Shown here: positions 1-12,070 of the stretch, one piece after another
How the letters are laid out: every line of letters begins with the position of its first letter
Numbering within the stretch: position 1 is the first letter of the stretch
Assembly (NCBI GenBank): GCA_963556495.2
Contig: OY747721.1
Location: 28,360,849-28,424,848, forward strand
Direction of reading: 5' to 3'
Length of the DNA stretch: 64,000 bases
Source of the DNA: Valencia hispanica
Lineage: Eukaryota; Chordata; Actinopteri; Cyprinodontiformes; Valenciidae
Position numbers and translations under genes: made by a program
Notes under the pieces: generated by a model
The model's input: the letters and a program-made list of their open reading frames with translations, nothing else
What the model was told of the DNA's origin: nothing
The model's database searches: none

Positions 1-695
1 GCCTAAAATCACAATTTTATTGGATAAACTTAAAATTCTCTGTATTGCATTTTTGTGGTCATAAAGATGACTAAAGATTGAAGGTATATCTTCATGGCCT
101 CATTTGTTGAACTGTTATTGTAGATATGAGCCAGTGATGTACCACATTTCTGCTGGTCTCCTGCATTTTTGTGTTATCAGTTTCACTTGAAGCTTTACTG
201 CTTTGATAAGCCTAAATATATATCTTACTGACTTCTGGGTTATTTATATGTATATGTAATTTCTATGTAAACCAGACAGAGCGGGAGGAAGAAGACTGTG
301 CTCAGAAAATAACACTGTTCATCATGTCACCTGTCCACCTCCACCTGTCTGTCCATCTCTTTGCCTTGTTGGCTATTTTCTGCATCCTCAGCCCATCTTC
401 TAAACATGAATTTATCTCTACATTTATTTTTTCATCTGAAGTTCCACCATCTCTGTTTTCTTAGCGCAACTTGTTTTTTTGTTTGTTTTTGTTTTGTGTG
501 TGTGTGTGTTTTTTTGACATAGAAGTTGACTGATGTGCTCAGCCATCAGCCATCTATCTGTGATGAATGGGGATAAGGAACCATTCTGCTCTGTCTAATA
601 CATCATTAGCTCCTGCCCCAACATGTTTCCCCTCATTTTAGACTTATACATGCACATAGATTCAGATATGCCTGCTGGTTTACTACAGGAGTATT
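1..695. other. unrecognised intronic sequence
   Basis: AT-rich sequence with a short T-rich/TG run near 475-515. No open frame, RNA gene or terminal repeat recognised. Confidence 0.5.
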
Positions 696-1275
696 AAGGC
701 AAGGCAAGGCAAGGCAATTTTATTTGTATAGCACACTTTCAACAGCAGGGTAATTCAAGGTGCTTTACATGATTTGGTGATTTAAAAAAAAACACATAAA
801 AGAAACACACATTACACATGATACACACTAAAGCAAGAGAAAAAAAAAAAAAAGCAAGAGAGCATGAACACATTTCATACATATAACATCAAGCATTTAC
901 TCAAAGGCAATTCTAAACAGATGGTTTTTAGTCTCGATTTAAAGCAGCTCTACACTAGTCAGGAAGTCTGTTCCAGATAAGGGGAGCATAAAAATTGAAA
1001 GCTGCTTCTCCATGTTTAGTTCTGAGTCTAGGGATGTTTAGTAGGCTAGAGTTGGAGGACCTGAGTGGTCTTGGTGGTTGGTACCATGACAACAGGTCTT
1101 CAACATATTTTGGTGCTAAGCCATGTAATGATTTATAAACTAGTAGGAGTATTTTGAAGTCTATTCTCTGAGCTACAGGGAGCCAGTGTAAGGACTTTAG
1201 AACTGGGGTGATGTGCTCTACTTTCCTGGTTCTAGTGAGGACGCGAGCTAATAGCTTTAATGCTGCCAGTGTGGC
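696..1275 (-). mobile_element. 5'-truncated L2-like LINE, 3' end
   Basis: Read on the minus strand, this is the last part of a non-LTR retrotransposon. The conserved C-terminal peptide after the reverse transcriptase is visible as LTRTRK, SLHWLPVAQRIDFKIL, YKSLHGLAPKY and PRLRTKHGEAAF, with stops afterwards. A 3' UTR follows, ending in TGTAAAGCACCTTGAATTA, then a short AAATAAAATTG segment. The element finishes in a pentamer repeat (TTGCC on the minus strand; AAGGC on the plus strand at 696-715), the usual short-repeat tail of such LINEs. Only the 3' end is present, as expected from abortive reverse transcription. The peptide pattern is typical of L2/CR1-group elements common in teleosts. A second, shorter copy of the same tail lies at 46327-46407. 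Confidence 0.82.
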
Positions 1276-2099
1276 TTTTCCGTTTAAAAGATAATTTACA
1301 CTGTGAGTTTGCTAAATAACACTGTTCCATTACAAAAAAGCTCATTTACACTTACGTTTGGTCAAGAGATAATGCAATAAGGATAAATTAACTCTTTAGA
1401 GCTTATTTTAAGGAGTTCCATAATCCATGTAAAATTTCTGACTGAAGGTCTGAACCCATTTAGTTGTGTCCATGTGTGCATATTGATGGGATTGTGCCAA
1501 CCCAATTTTTGGTCACCTTGATCAAAGTGTTTCCTTCCAAGGTTTTGAAGTTTTCTTTAGCTGTCTATTTAGGGGATTTTTTTTGTTTTTTGTGTTCTTG
1601 TTTTTATGCTACTCATTCTGATCTGAACAGCAGTCCCTGTTGTGCCTTATGTGCCACAATTTCAGTCAGGGTTTTGTGTTGTCTGTGTATACAGTCCAGG
1701 TCGTCACAATAATCTGATTTCCGCAGGGATTTTTGCAACACAGATGAGAAATGTTATGTCACATGGCATCAAGTGGACCGAAATATGTGAATCCTATTGA
1801 GAGGCAAAAACATCTGGCAACGGCATTTGCCACTTGTATCGGTGACTGGATTTAGTCACCTGGTTACCGGACTGGTATGAAACAAATCTGTAGTATGACC
1901 TCAAACTTAACTGTTGTTGCCATCTCCGATGAGTTTGTGTTAAAGGGTTTAGGTTATTAAAAGATAATCTGGAACTTAAGTCTGCCAGTGGTATGAATAA
2001 TTTTGGGCTTAACTATTGAGGACAACCATTGAGTTCTGGGTGTGCCTTCAGATCATCTACTTATGTGGGATGAGCCCAGAAAATACGCAAAGGGAGATG
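1276..2099. other. unrecognised intronic sequence
   Basis: No supported gene or repeat. Short open frames here have no family resemblance. Confidence 0.45.
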
Positions 2100-2107
2100 T
2101 TATGAGG

Positions 2108-3060
2108 TAGGGCTGGACAATAAATCGAAAATTTTACCGATACCGAAATTTATGACTGTTACCAACCTAATTTTGCCCATGTCAGTATTTTCGTGTTAAA
2201 AAATAAAAAAAGATGTGTGCTATGTTACAGACTGGATGGATTGGTTGCTATATTGAGCAAGTTTTTTGACCCCTCTAGTGAGTCTTTATCAAAATAGACT
2301 AGCAACAAATTTTTATTTTGTTTTTGAAGTCTCTGACATGAAGCATGTATCCTTGTTACTTTTCTCCCTGAGCAAAGGCGCTGCTCTGCTCTGCTCTCTA
2401 CCATCCCAGACTGCTAGCAGGCAGCTAGTCCTCCCGCTGCAGTCAGAGCAGCTGTAAATGGCCTGCATTTGTTTAGCGCTTTTTCAGTCAGAGGACCTAC
2501 AGTGACCGATTTTACTATCATGACGTCGGTTACTTACCTCGTCCACTGTGTATGCCTCTCTGTTACAGACGTTAAACAGTCATCATGTCTCAGTCCAAAC
2601 TGGACTCTCAGAAATACAGAAAGGAGTGGGAATGGAATCCTGATTTTAAAGGCTGGTTGAAGCCGTTTATTGGAGACGTTACATGAGCATACTGCCTGTA
2701 TTGTAAGCCTGATTTTTAGTGCCATAATTAGAAATATGAAAACACAAGACAACTCAAAAACATACTCGGGCACTTCAAGAAAAAACCTTATAACAGTTTC
2801 TCCCCAACCACACGGCCAGCAATGGTTAAAAAAATGTTCTACAAAGAAATATATAATATAAACGGAGGAGGATTCAAATATTAAAGTGGCAGGGGTAGAG
2901 CTGGTCGAGGAAGAAGAGGAGAAGCCACAGCCCCATCTAGAAAAAAATCATTTTTCGGGGGGGAGGTTGCCTGTGGGGTAGTTATATTACATTTATCGTT
3001 ATCAAGGTGAACTGCTCAATATATCATGATATTATTCTGAAGCCATATCGCCCAGCCCTA
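2108..3060 (+). mobile_element. hAT-superfamily DNA transposon, non-autonomous
   Basis: Ends are TAGGGCTGG on the left and CCAGCCCTA on the right, a perfect 9-bp terminal inverted repeat with weaker similarity beyond. It is flanked by an 8-bp target duplication with one mismatch: TTATGAGG at 2100-2107 and TTATGAAG at 3061-3068. The 8-bp duplication is the hallmark of hAT elements. Inside, around 2587-2740, a degenerate + strand frame reads KYRKEW, then FKGWLKPF, then a premature TGA, then YCLYCK. This resembles the N-terminal zinc-finger region of a hAT transposase. The 953-bp length leaves no room for the catalytic domain, so it is an internally deleted, defective copy. It resembles the many teleost elements beginning TAGGGCTGGGCGATA. 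Confidence 0.85.
2587..2740 (+). pseudogene. hAT transposase N-terminal zinc-finger remnant
   Basis: Short coding relic inside the hAT element. The frame starting with MSQSKLDSQKYRKEW continues through a conserved-looking FKGWLKPF motif, meets an in-frame TGA (probably a decayed CGA or AGA codon), and resumes with a CxxC pair as in BED/TTF-type fingers. No downstream catalytic or dimerisation region is present. Identification is by motif pattern only. Confidence 0.55.
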
Positions 3061-3068
3061 TTATGAAG

Positions 3069-4759
3069 GTATTCTGATTAGATCCGCCCATACACCATGC
3101 TCTTCTGGCAGTGTAAAGGCAAACAATAAAAATAGATGCAGGCCCGTGTGTCTGCTGTGAAGTGGAACTCATAGCCCACTATGTGCCCTGGTCAATGTTT
3201 GATCTCCTACTCAAACTTTTCTGATGAGTCTCTTGACAAAATATTTGTATTGTTTGTGTTTTGGGTTTCCTGCTGCAGTAAGGATCACGTCCTGTTTGTA
3301 ACCTGTGGATTATTTTTTTCTCTGCATGCATCCTCATTAAACAAACCAATGTACACATTCAGAGCATTAGCTGGTGGCAAACTAAATCCAGGGGATTTTC
3401 AGCCATAGTAAAGTCAGGAGTAGCAGCAATGTTAGCTTTACAGGACATTTTTTTCATCTGCTTATTACCAAAAGTAGTGTCAGGGAGCAGACCGATTCAG
3501 TGATGTTTGTGTAGGGCGGGGCTACGGATCTGTGAAGATAGGTAGTTTAATTAGGCATAAGAGAAATTAGAACCCCTTTGGCTCGAGATTTTTTAAGAAT
3601 TTGCTCAGAGGGTTCAAGTAAAAGGAGCTCTAAATCAGGGTTTACAATGTGATAAGGGTAACTGAACACTGACAACTTTACTTTATAAAATGTGTTCATT
3701 GTATGTAAACACCAAAACAAAGGTCCACTCATTCATATCTGACAGAGAGAACTAAGGAGCTTGTCAAATAACTGAAACATATTATTGCTGCTGCTTTTAT
3801 TTATAAAGCAGTGGGTTCAATGCATCACATTCTGCTGCCATGGTCCTACAAACTGAAATGAAATTCAGTACAAAATGTATTTTTTATGTAACAAAAGATG
3901 ATGGAAACAAAAGCAAAACATGGGGGTTTAAGTAAAGATGGACTTCTCTGAAATTAAGGGATCTCCACAGAGAATACAGACTACTCTGGAACTGAAATAA
4001 TTTTTTTTTATTGATGAAAACATAACAATTATGCTGTGTTATCTGTTTAAACTGTTATATATTTGTGTTCGGATGTTAATTTCTTTGCCAAAATTAAGAG
4101 TTTTTGAATATATTTTAAACTCTAAGAAAGTAACAAAATAAGTACTTAGTGCAGAGCTGGACAGCAGCTCCCCTTGTGGTGAACGGTGGTAAAACGCAAT
4201 TCAGTTGACTTTTACTCAGACCTGTCAAGATAAAACATGGCAGATAAAAGACAGAAAATGAATTAAAGGAGAGATGATACATGAGGAATTTGAAGTTTTA
4301 AATGAGGAGGAGACAAAATGTGCACAAAGTGAGAAGATGAAAAGGAAGCTCAACGCAATAAAAGCCCAAAAGAAATAAGGGAAGGAGACAAACTGAGACA
4401 TAATAATGACTAGAACGATGGAATGAATGAATGCAGTGCAGTGAAAAGGGAAAATAAATGTAAATATATTTTAAGTGTTGGGTTCTTCAGGAAAGAAGAA
4501 GTAGTTTGGATACATTCTGTGATTGTTGACTATAAATTCATCTTAACATTAAAGATAAACATTTTCTTTACCAGCTCAATTACAAGATTTGCATGACCTC
4601 GTTGCAAAGTTTGACTTCACTTTCATTTAAGTATATCCGTTTGATGTGGGCTTCAACCTTCCAGTTTCACTGCTGTCTCACAAACTTCCAATTTCCCTGT
4701 CTGTCATCATTCAGCCTGGTGAAAGCTTCTCTTAGCAGCTAATTCGGAATTGCGCCGCT
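3069..4759. other. unrecognised intronic sequence
   Basis: AT-rich, without recognised repeats or coding potential. The tract between 4135 and 4460 is purine-rich (repeated AAG/GAGA words). Confidence 0.45.
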
Positions 4760-5285
4760 CAAGGTGGCAGCATGTTGGAGTAGCTCTGTTACTTTGGTTC
4801 ATATTTTTTTCTTTTTTTAAACTTTTATTCTTCCATTTCTGGTAGAAACATTGTTTTTGTGGACAACTGTTCTCTCTGGTTTTGAATGCTGTGCAGCTGG
4901 AAGGATTTTTGCTGATACTTTTTATTTTTGGACATTTGTTATGATGCATAACCATGGCAACAAGGTGGTTTACAACTGGCAGCAGCTGATTAACATCACA
5001 AAAGCTCAAATAAGACCTCAACTACAGCCACGGGACCCTGGTGAGTTGGGGGGAGGACGCCGTGGATCCGGAGCGTCCTCTGCGTCGGACTGTCGTGCAA
5101 CTGCGGAGCGTCTTCAGTCAGAGGCTTCTTCAGATGTGCAGAGCGCTACAAGAGATCATCCCTACCCACAGCCATCAGCATCTACAACAAATCTTTGAAG
5201 GAACTTGCATAATGAGTTACAACAACATTTAATTTCTCTTTGGGATTAATAAAGTAATTTTGAATTTGAATTGAATTGAATTTGA
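4760..5285 (+). mobile_element. internally deleted LINE-derived element
   Basis: The left part looks like the 5' region of a LINE: a leader with GGTGGCAGCATG, then an open frame reading MHNHGNKVVYNWQQLINI with a Gly/Ser/Arg-rich continuation, the style of the start of a LINE protein. This runs directly into a LINE-like 3' tail, with CTTTGGGATTAATAAAGTA followed by repeats of GAATTGAATT. Endonuclease and reverse transcriptase are absent. The arrangement, a 5' end fused to a 3' tail, is that of a short non-autonomous derivative mobilised by a parent LINE. No target duplication could be fixed, so the left boundary is approximate. The tail is better supported than the head. Confidence 0.55.
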
Positions 5286-6493
5286 ATTAATTCAGTCAGT
5301 TCCAACACAACAGTCCTTCCCTTTAAAAGGCTCACACTAGTAAAGCCTAGTTGGTACTTCTCCGTCAGCAAGTTTGCACCCACACGCACACGTATTGACA
5401 GAGACGTTTTCCTTTTATATTTCTCCGTTGTTGCGAAGATATTCCCCACCAGGACAGAAGGTTGTGTTGACATTTTCTGACAGGTCTGCCTACCATTGCA
5501 GTGATGTCTCTGGTCAACGCTCAAGCAGCAATGCCTGACAGAGAGTGATTTTTGATTTTGGAAAGCTTTTTACTAGAAGTGCAGCTCATAGAATACTCTA
5601 AAAACACATGTAAAGAAACAAATACAGCGGTCTGTTTTGTTCTCTACACCTCTTGCTGTTCAAAATAGCCAAAAGACCATATTAGATAAACTGGCCTTCC
5701 AATATAAAGCATCTAGTGCCTAAAAGCTGCATTGACTACTAATTACATCGACTATAGAGCACCGTTCTGATGAAATGATCTTGGGCTGATGTTGGGCTGA
5801 CCAATCACAGAAGTGCACTATCCATTGCATTTGACAGAAAAACTTGGGCTCTACTCCATCCGTCTTTGCGTGCCTGTTGGAGAGCCCTTACATCGATGGA
5901 TAATTGCGTTGCGTATCTCTGCACCTCCGCAGACAGGGAAGCATAAACTTGGCTTTCCTTTATATCTCTTTTTGCTGATTGTCTCTACAAAGATTAAAAG
6001 CAGTCAAACAAATCCTTACTGGTATGGAAATAATATACGCTGAAGAAAGTAATGTGTAAGTGTGGGTTAATGATGAAATGGGAGCCATGTCTTCTCTCAT
6101 CTTCCTCCTTTATCTCTTGCTGCTGATCTGTTGAAGAAGGCGTTGCCTGGCAGCTTTAATCCTTTTTGTTTTCTTCTGACGGGCCATCGGCTGTATCTGT
6201 TTTCATTACTTATTGATTATGTGTGCTCCTGCCCTCCCTGCGGAACATCTGAAATCTCATTTCCTGCCTTTTGTGTTGCATAGCCTACAGAGATACAAAC
6301 TGGGAAACTTTGGAGGTGAATTTAACTCCCAACAGCTGGTTACTCTGTACCCTATAATCAGATGATTAAATTACATCATTTTCAACATTTGGCTCGCATA
6401 AGACAGCTTTTTTAACCTGACAACACCAGGTCCCCACTCTTTAACACTCACTTAAGCTGCTGATTCGACTGACTAAATAGTTAAGTCAAATTC
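5286..6493. other. unrecognised intronic sequence
   Basis: No gene or repeat supported. Small open frames on both strands have no recognisable domains. Confidence 0.45.
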
Positions 6494-6850
6494 GCCCTTA
6501 GCAAAAAGTATTATACTTGAAGTTCATTCTATCAAGTATACTTCTTTATATTAAATTGGAACATTTTTAAGTTTATTGAAATATACTTTAGGTATACTTA
6601 AACTGTACGTCAATAAAGTAAAATGTGAACTACAAGTACATACCTACACTAGCTAGTACACTAGCAGTATAGTACTTAGTATATGGTACCAGTATAGTAC
6701 TTGTAGTTCACATTTTAGTTTATTGAAGTATACTTTTAAGTACCGGTATACCTATAGTGTGCTTTAGTAAACTTAAAAATGTTATAATGTAGAACGAAGA
6801 AGTATACTTGATAAAATGAACTTGGAGTATAGTACTTTTTTGCTAAGGGC
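6494..6850. mobile_element. foldback MITE, palindromic over its full length
   Basis: A 357-bp element beginning GCCCTTAGCAAAAAGTA and ending TACTTTTTTGCTAAGGGC. The left half (about 6494-6670) is complementary to the right half (about 6675-6850) along nearly the whole length, with scattered mismatches and small indels. The centre is near 6672, so transcription or single strands would give one long hairpin. The arms are rich in AAGTATACTT, itself a palindrome. There is no coding capacity. I found no convincing target duplication (TTC on the left, ATA on the right), so the superfamily is unassigned. Confidence 0.85.
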
Positions 6851-9800
6851 ATATCCAGCTTTTTATTGATCATGCTCAATCAATGAGATAACACAAAAGA
6901 TCACATTTTTCTGACATCACACTGAAACCTTATTCTGACTGATTTTTTACTCAAATACTTTCAGTTGTGATTCAGTAGTGTATAGCAACAGTCAAGTGTT
7001 GATATATTTTCAACAATACTCAAGTTCACCATAGCCTAATAATTAGACCACAACATCCACAGTAATGTATTAAATAAAGAAACTTACTTTGTATTTTGCC
7101 ACTGAATCTCAGGCAAAGAGGTTTGTTTAACTGCAGTTTATTAAGATAGTGTTAGATGTAGCATATATGTGTATGTAGGATTTTTTATAATACCTCTAAT
7201 GGCCTTCAGAATTCTGAAATATTGAATGGACCTTAATAATAAGTATATGAAATATTTCACAATAGCTGTGCTTTTTGGATTCATTATGTCATGTACCACT
7301 TAGTTTAAAATAGGTATTCTGTGTGAATTATTCTTCATGAATAATTACTTAACATTTTGGCTCAGGAGGGTTGAACGAAACACTGTCCGGAAGGCATTGG
7401 GAGAATTTTGGATCAAAGTCAATAAAAGCAGAGCTGAGGGTGTCAACAAATTCCTTGATTACTGATGCTGTTACAGTTATCATCCTAGTAATAGGATGCA
7501 TCATGGGACACATATCAACCATGTCTCTAGTGTCAGTAAACCCATCACACTTCAGGGCTCCTCTGAGCACAGTTGGTTTGACCTGTGTTGACAGAATTCT
7601 CCATCACATTGTAGGTTCACATTTTGATTGAATACATTATAAACACACAATTTGTGTTATTTCAAGTTTAAAAAGAAAGAACAATAAAGAAAGTTGACAA
7701 ATGATAAATACTAATAATGAAAAGATAATTAGATTCATCCCTGTGCCAATACACCTAAATAAAATGGGTGATGTACCTCCTCAGCATGCCATCAAATTCT
7801 GCCGAGGCCTAATAAGCCAGTCCTTTGGTCCTGGTGTCATGGAACAATGAACCTTCTAAATGTTACAGGACAATGGCCATCGAGGACTCGAGTGCCCAAA
7901 ACCCTCAAATGAAACCCAGAGCTAAGCTATGAAATACAATGAAATATTTCTACCATGATGTGGCCAACACCATTTGTTTGAATATGGAGACCATGCTTCA
8001 TGAGGTGGGCATCTCCCTTCACAGGTGTTTCATCACCTCACAAGGTTTCATAAACGTCACCCTGCATTATTCCTACAATATTATCTACAATGTTATTATT
8101 CCTACAATGTTATATAAGAGTTCTGCAATTATACAGCTGTTCTGCAATTATACAGCTGGTTACACTCGAGGAGCAGCTGTGATTGGTTGAACTTAGTTTT
8201 CAGTGTGCTCAGGGACCAGGAGGTCACTCAAATGCTAAAAGGAGAGTGTAAACCATTTAGGAAATGCAATTGCCAAAAGGATTTGAAAATGGGAGCCGGA
8301 AAGAGAAAACGAATGTAGAAAAGGGAATAGCTTTTTTTAAATGTATGAAAAGGAAAGATATTTACAATCTCATTTATTAATTCTGTTATTTAATTCTCCA
8401 TTTTGAAATAGGATTTGAAAAAGAAATTCATATCACAGTATTCAATAATGAAATAATACATACAATTAGCTATTCCTCTTTAGTATTTCAATTTAAAATG
8501 TGTAATTACAAAATGCTTTTCAAATGTGTCTTTTTTTGTATGGATTAATTGTTGAATTTGAAATTATATTTAGCAATCTATATTTTTAATTCACAAGTAA
8601 GCACTCATTGTCAAAATGCTGTATTGCTTTTCTAATGACCCCCGTAGTCCTCCATACTAACCTCTGCTCCCATACCCTTTTCATTTGTCCAAGATCTGAT
8701 TTGACACAGATCTGCAAGTTAACTTCAATATTTTTAAATGAAGTCTAGTGGATGGGCAGCACTGGAATCGATGAGGAGGCAGGTCGGACTTTAGAGACCT
8801 GCTTGTTTTCCAAGGCTTCTTAGTACCTTGGCAAAACACCCGATGGACTATCCTGCCTCCTGTCGCCTATTCTTTGGACCTCCTTATTTCAGTGTCTTTC
8901 CATTTGGTCAACTGATCCTGAGAAACAATCGCAGTGAAGATCTGCCTCAGGAGTTTATATATCTAAGTGGGTGGACATAAAACTTTGTCTCTCCCAGAAC
9001 AACGATCCTTGAAATTAGTATAGAGGAGAGAAAAGCTGTATCCAATGTTTGTTCCCAGCTGTACAATAATAACGTTTCTTTTTGATGCAGTGCATTGCTC
9101 TGTTTAAAGTTCCTACACCATTATGGCTGTTTTATGGAAATTGATCTTACAACTTGACTAGGTTTGTTTTTTAATAATCTCTATCTATATATGTCTTGAC
9201 TACATTTATACAGATGAACAATCTTAAATCCTCAACAAATGATTATTACTTTGAGTATCAATGTGATATTTAGAGGTAATGTCAAACGCTGACCGTTCAT
9301 CTATAATGATCATGTTAAATCGCCTGGGAGGACTTAATAAAATGCAAAGGAATGTTATTTAAATCCATAACCCCGTGCTCAAGGATAAGATGAGTTTACT
9401 TCATTTATGTAAGCTAATTTAGGAGCAAGATATTGACCAGAGATCCCAGTAATGAGGAGGAGGGTGGAGGGAGGGAGATCTTTGTCTTCTTCTAGCTCTA
9501 ATGGTCTTTGTCTCCCGCCGTCTGCTCCAAGTCACTCTAGAAGTGTCATTAGGATGCGCAGGGAGTCGCTTCAGCTAAATATTGTGCAGGCTTCATTTAG
9601 CACAGATGAAACCGTGACTCACTGCGGACTCATAGAGCAACTGAGTCACGTCGCAACCCAAATCATTTTAGCTGGTTGCTGAGAGTTATCTTTGCAGCTA
9701 CCAGCACTGTGCATCTGAAGCCTCAGAACCTATTAGTCCCATTCTGGTGTGCAATGTTAATTGGTGCTCAATGATTTCAGAGGCGGACTGACTGCTAGTC

Positions 9801-11089
9801 GGAGTCTCTGCTGCTCCAAGCCTCATTAACCAGGTGATTGTTCTTCTCATGTGGAGAGACATAAATGAAAGTCATGATCTCTCCTGGAGCTTGTTTAAAG
9901 TCTAACTCTGGTAGTGAAAAAATGCTTAAATAACATGTCATACCTCTAAAGCTAAGCTGTTCTCCCTCCCATTCTCTAATAGATCTCTAACTCTAACCAA
10001 TTTGGGTAAAAGTCTGGTGGTCTTTGATCTATCTTTGTTTAGTTTTTGTTAAAATTAGTATATGGTTTTTGTTTTCTTGTTTCTGCACTCTGTTGTTATT
10101 ACAGACATTTCATTTACAATGTTAAACCCGTTTCTTGTGACAAACTCAGGCACAATTAGCTTTCTACCACATTTAGTCTGTTTTATCTGTTTTTTGTTTC
10201 AAACCCACACCTATCCTAAACCTCATTTCTCTGAGCTGCAGGGAGGCGATGTGAAAATGTACAGGAGCAGTAATAGTTCACCGTACATTACCTGTTCAGC
10301 ACTGAGTGGTAGACATGTAAATAGTCTTTGGCAGGCTGGTAAGGGATGAGAGGAAGAAGATTGATTCCTCCATTTATGGAGGAAGTTATCTGACTTTTTG
10401 GCCTAAAGATTGTCCTTGATATGTTAGGTATGTTATTATCAGTGAGTCTGTGGCTGCCTTTTCTGATTTATATTCTGGATTGTCTTTTGCAAAAAAATAC
10501 AGTCTTAAGATATTATCAGTCGTCTATTTTTTGGTTTTTGTTTGCAAACTCTGGTAACCAAAAAAAGAAAAACCATGTTCTGCATTTCAGAATTGAACTA
10601 TAATATTTATTTTGACAAAGAATCCAAGCAGTATGCCAGGGTTACTCAATTACATGTTACAAACGGCAAGATGTTCTAACCAAAAAATTAAAGACATTGT
10701 CTTTGAACTGTCTGAAATAGATAAAAGGCACAAAGTCAACTAAAAAACAAATTCTTGCCTTGATAAACAAGTATTGTTTATTGATTTTTCCCATTTGAAT
10801 TTGGTTCAATTATACAATTCTACAACAATTCTTTAAAAGTGCATAACAAAAATGAAAATATTTATCAACTTTTGAAATGAATAAAATCGTTCTTATCAGA
10901 GCAATGGACACATCACAAAATGCATAAAAATAAAATGCAAAACAAAGCACCCGATACGCAAAGTAGCATTTGCTCCGTTTATAGTAAAATAGGCATGTTG
11001 GACACATCTGACCAGGTATTTTAGAGTTCACAATTATAAATCTCAATGGTTGCTCATTTTTTATGAAGCATTGCCCATCATAAAAACGT
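6851..11089. other. unrecognised intronic sequence
   Basis: About 4.2 kb without recognised transposons apart from a small tandem duplication at 8120-8157. No ORF here has a recognisable domain. Confidence 0.45.
8120..8157. repeat. 19-bp tandem duplication
   Basis: Two adjacent identical copies of GTTCTGCAATTATACAGCT. Looks like simple replication slippage. A looser repeat with ATTATTCCTACAAT lies just upstream. Confidence 0.85.
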
Positions 11090-11103
11090 GTACACACACA
11101 CCT

Positions 11104-11142
<39 letters not shown>

Positions 11143-11143
11143 C

Positions 11144-11174
<31 letters not shown>
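11090..11174. repeat. (AC)n/(AT)n compound microsatellite
   Basis: An AC-dinucleotide run with one CCT interruption passes directly into an AT run with single C and A interruptions. It immediately precedes a LINE tail and may mark the site where that truncated copy inserted. Confidence 0.95.
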
Positions 11175-11420
11175 AACTCCCAGAATCAGCTGAAACATTC
11201 AATTTATTTAAATCCAAGACCCACCTGTTCTCAGCTGTTTTTGATTAGGTTTTTATTCTAAGTTTAATCTGCACGGCTTCTTTTTATCATTTTAAATCAT
11301 GCTTTTTATTCCTGTACTTTTGCTTTTTCTGCACCCTGCTGTAATGCGTTTGATGTTTTATGTAAAGCACTTTGAATTGTCCTGTAACATGAATTGTGAT
11401 ATACAAATAAACTTGCCTTT
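11175..11420 (+). mobile_element. LINE 3' end (L2-type tail)
   Basis: Begins with a remnant of the LINE C-terminus (SAETFNLFKSKTHLFS, the usual terminal helix before the stop). A 3' UTR follows with TGTAAAGCACTTTGAATTG, ATATACAAATAAA and a terminal CTTGCC. Only about 245 bp survive. It ends exactly where Tc1 transposase sequence begins at 11421, so the two elements abut. Confidence 0.7.
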
Positions 11421-11844
11421 CCAGCCTTCTGGAGGTCAAAATTTTTTTCTCTGTTGTCTTTTGACATCTCTTTGGTCTTGCCCCCCATGGTAGTAGTTGG
11501 AGTCTGACTAACTATGGGCTGGACAGGTGTCTTTGAAAAGCTCAGGCAGGTGCTACTAATTTAAATTAATAAGTGGAGTAGAGATGGACTTTTTAATGGC
11601 AGAGTAACAGGTCTTTGAGAGCCAGAATTATTGCTGATTGCCAGGTGTTCAAATACTTTTGTGCAGCAATAAAGTACAAATAAATTATTTAAAAATCAGA
11701 CAATGTGATTTCCAGAATAAAAACAAAAAAGCTGTCTCTCACAGTGGAAATGCACCTATAAGTTGAATTTCAGGCCCCTCCATAACTTCTAAGTGGGAGA
11801 ACTTGCAAAACTGCAGGGTGTTCAAATACTTATGTTCCTCACTG
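11421..11844 (-). mobile_element. Tc1/mariner element, 5' part
   Basis: Minus-strand 5' portion of a Tc1-type transposon. The outer terminal repeat is at the right: CAGTGAGGAACATAAGTAT read on the minus strand, next to a TA at 11845-11846. After about 350 bp of leader, the transposase start Met lies at 11488 and reads MGGKTKEMSKDNREK then DLQKAG. This matches the start of fish Tc1 transposases (a KTKELSKD-type motif leading into the paired-like helix-turn-helix). The frame is cut at 11421 by the adjacent LINE tail. The rest of the transposase is absent on the far side, so the copy is truncated. Confidence 0.82.
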
Positions 11845-11846
11845 TA

Positions 11847-12070
11847 TTTAGATAAAGTTTAGAAAATATTACAGTTTAAAAGAACGGACTTGATCGCTCG
11901 ATTGAAAGCTCGAAGTCGTTAAAGACATTGCCTTTTTGATGCATGTGGGATACCATAGATGCAATACCTACTCTGAACTGTGTGGCGCTAAAGAGTAGAA
12001 AGGGAAAATACACTGTACCTTTAATCAATGTCTGACTGGTGGTGCACGGCTGATCTGACATATACATTAC
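11847..12070. other. short unassigned spacer
   Basis: Between the Tc1 end and the small MITE. The motif TGTGGCGCTAAAGAG followed by TACACTGTACCTTTAA looks repeat-like, but I could not assign a family. Confidence 0.35.

Noticed and set aside
7349..7631. Overlapping open frames on both strands (73 and 86 codons)
   Set aside because: Both lack recognisable domains and splice context; probably chance.
10810..11217. 135-codon minus-strand frame with Tyr-Ile and Cys-Val repeats
   Set aside because: The repetitive part is translation of the (AC)n/(AT)n microsatellite; the rest has no family resemblance.
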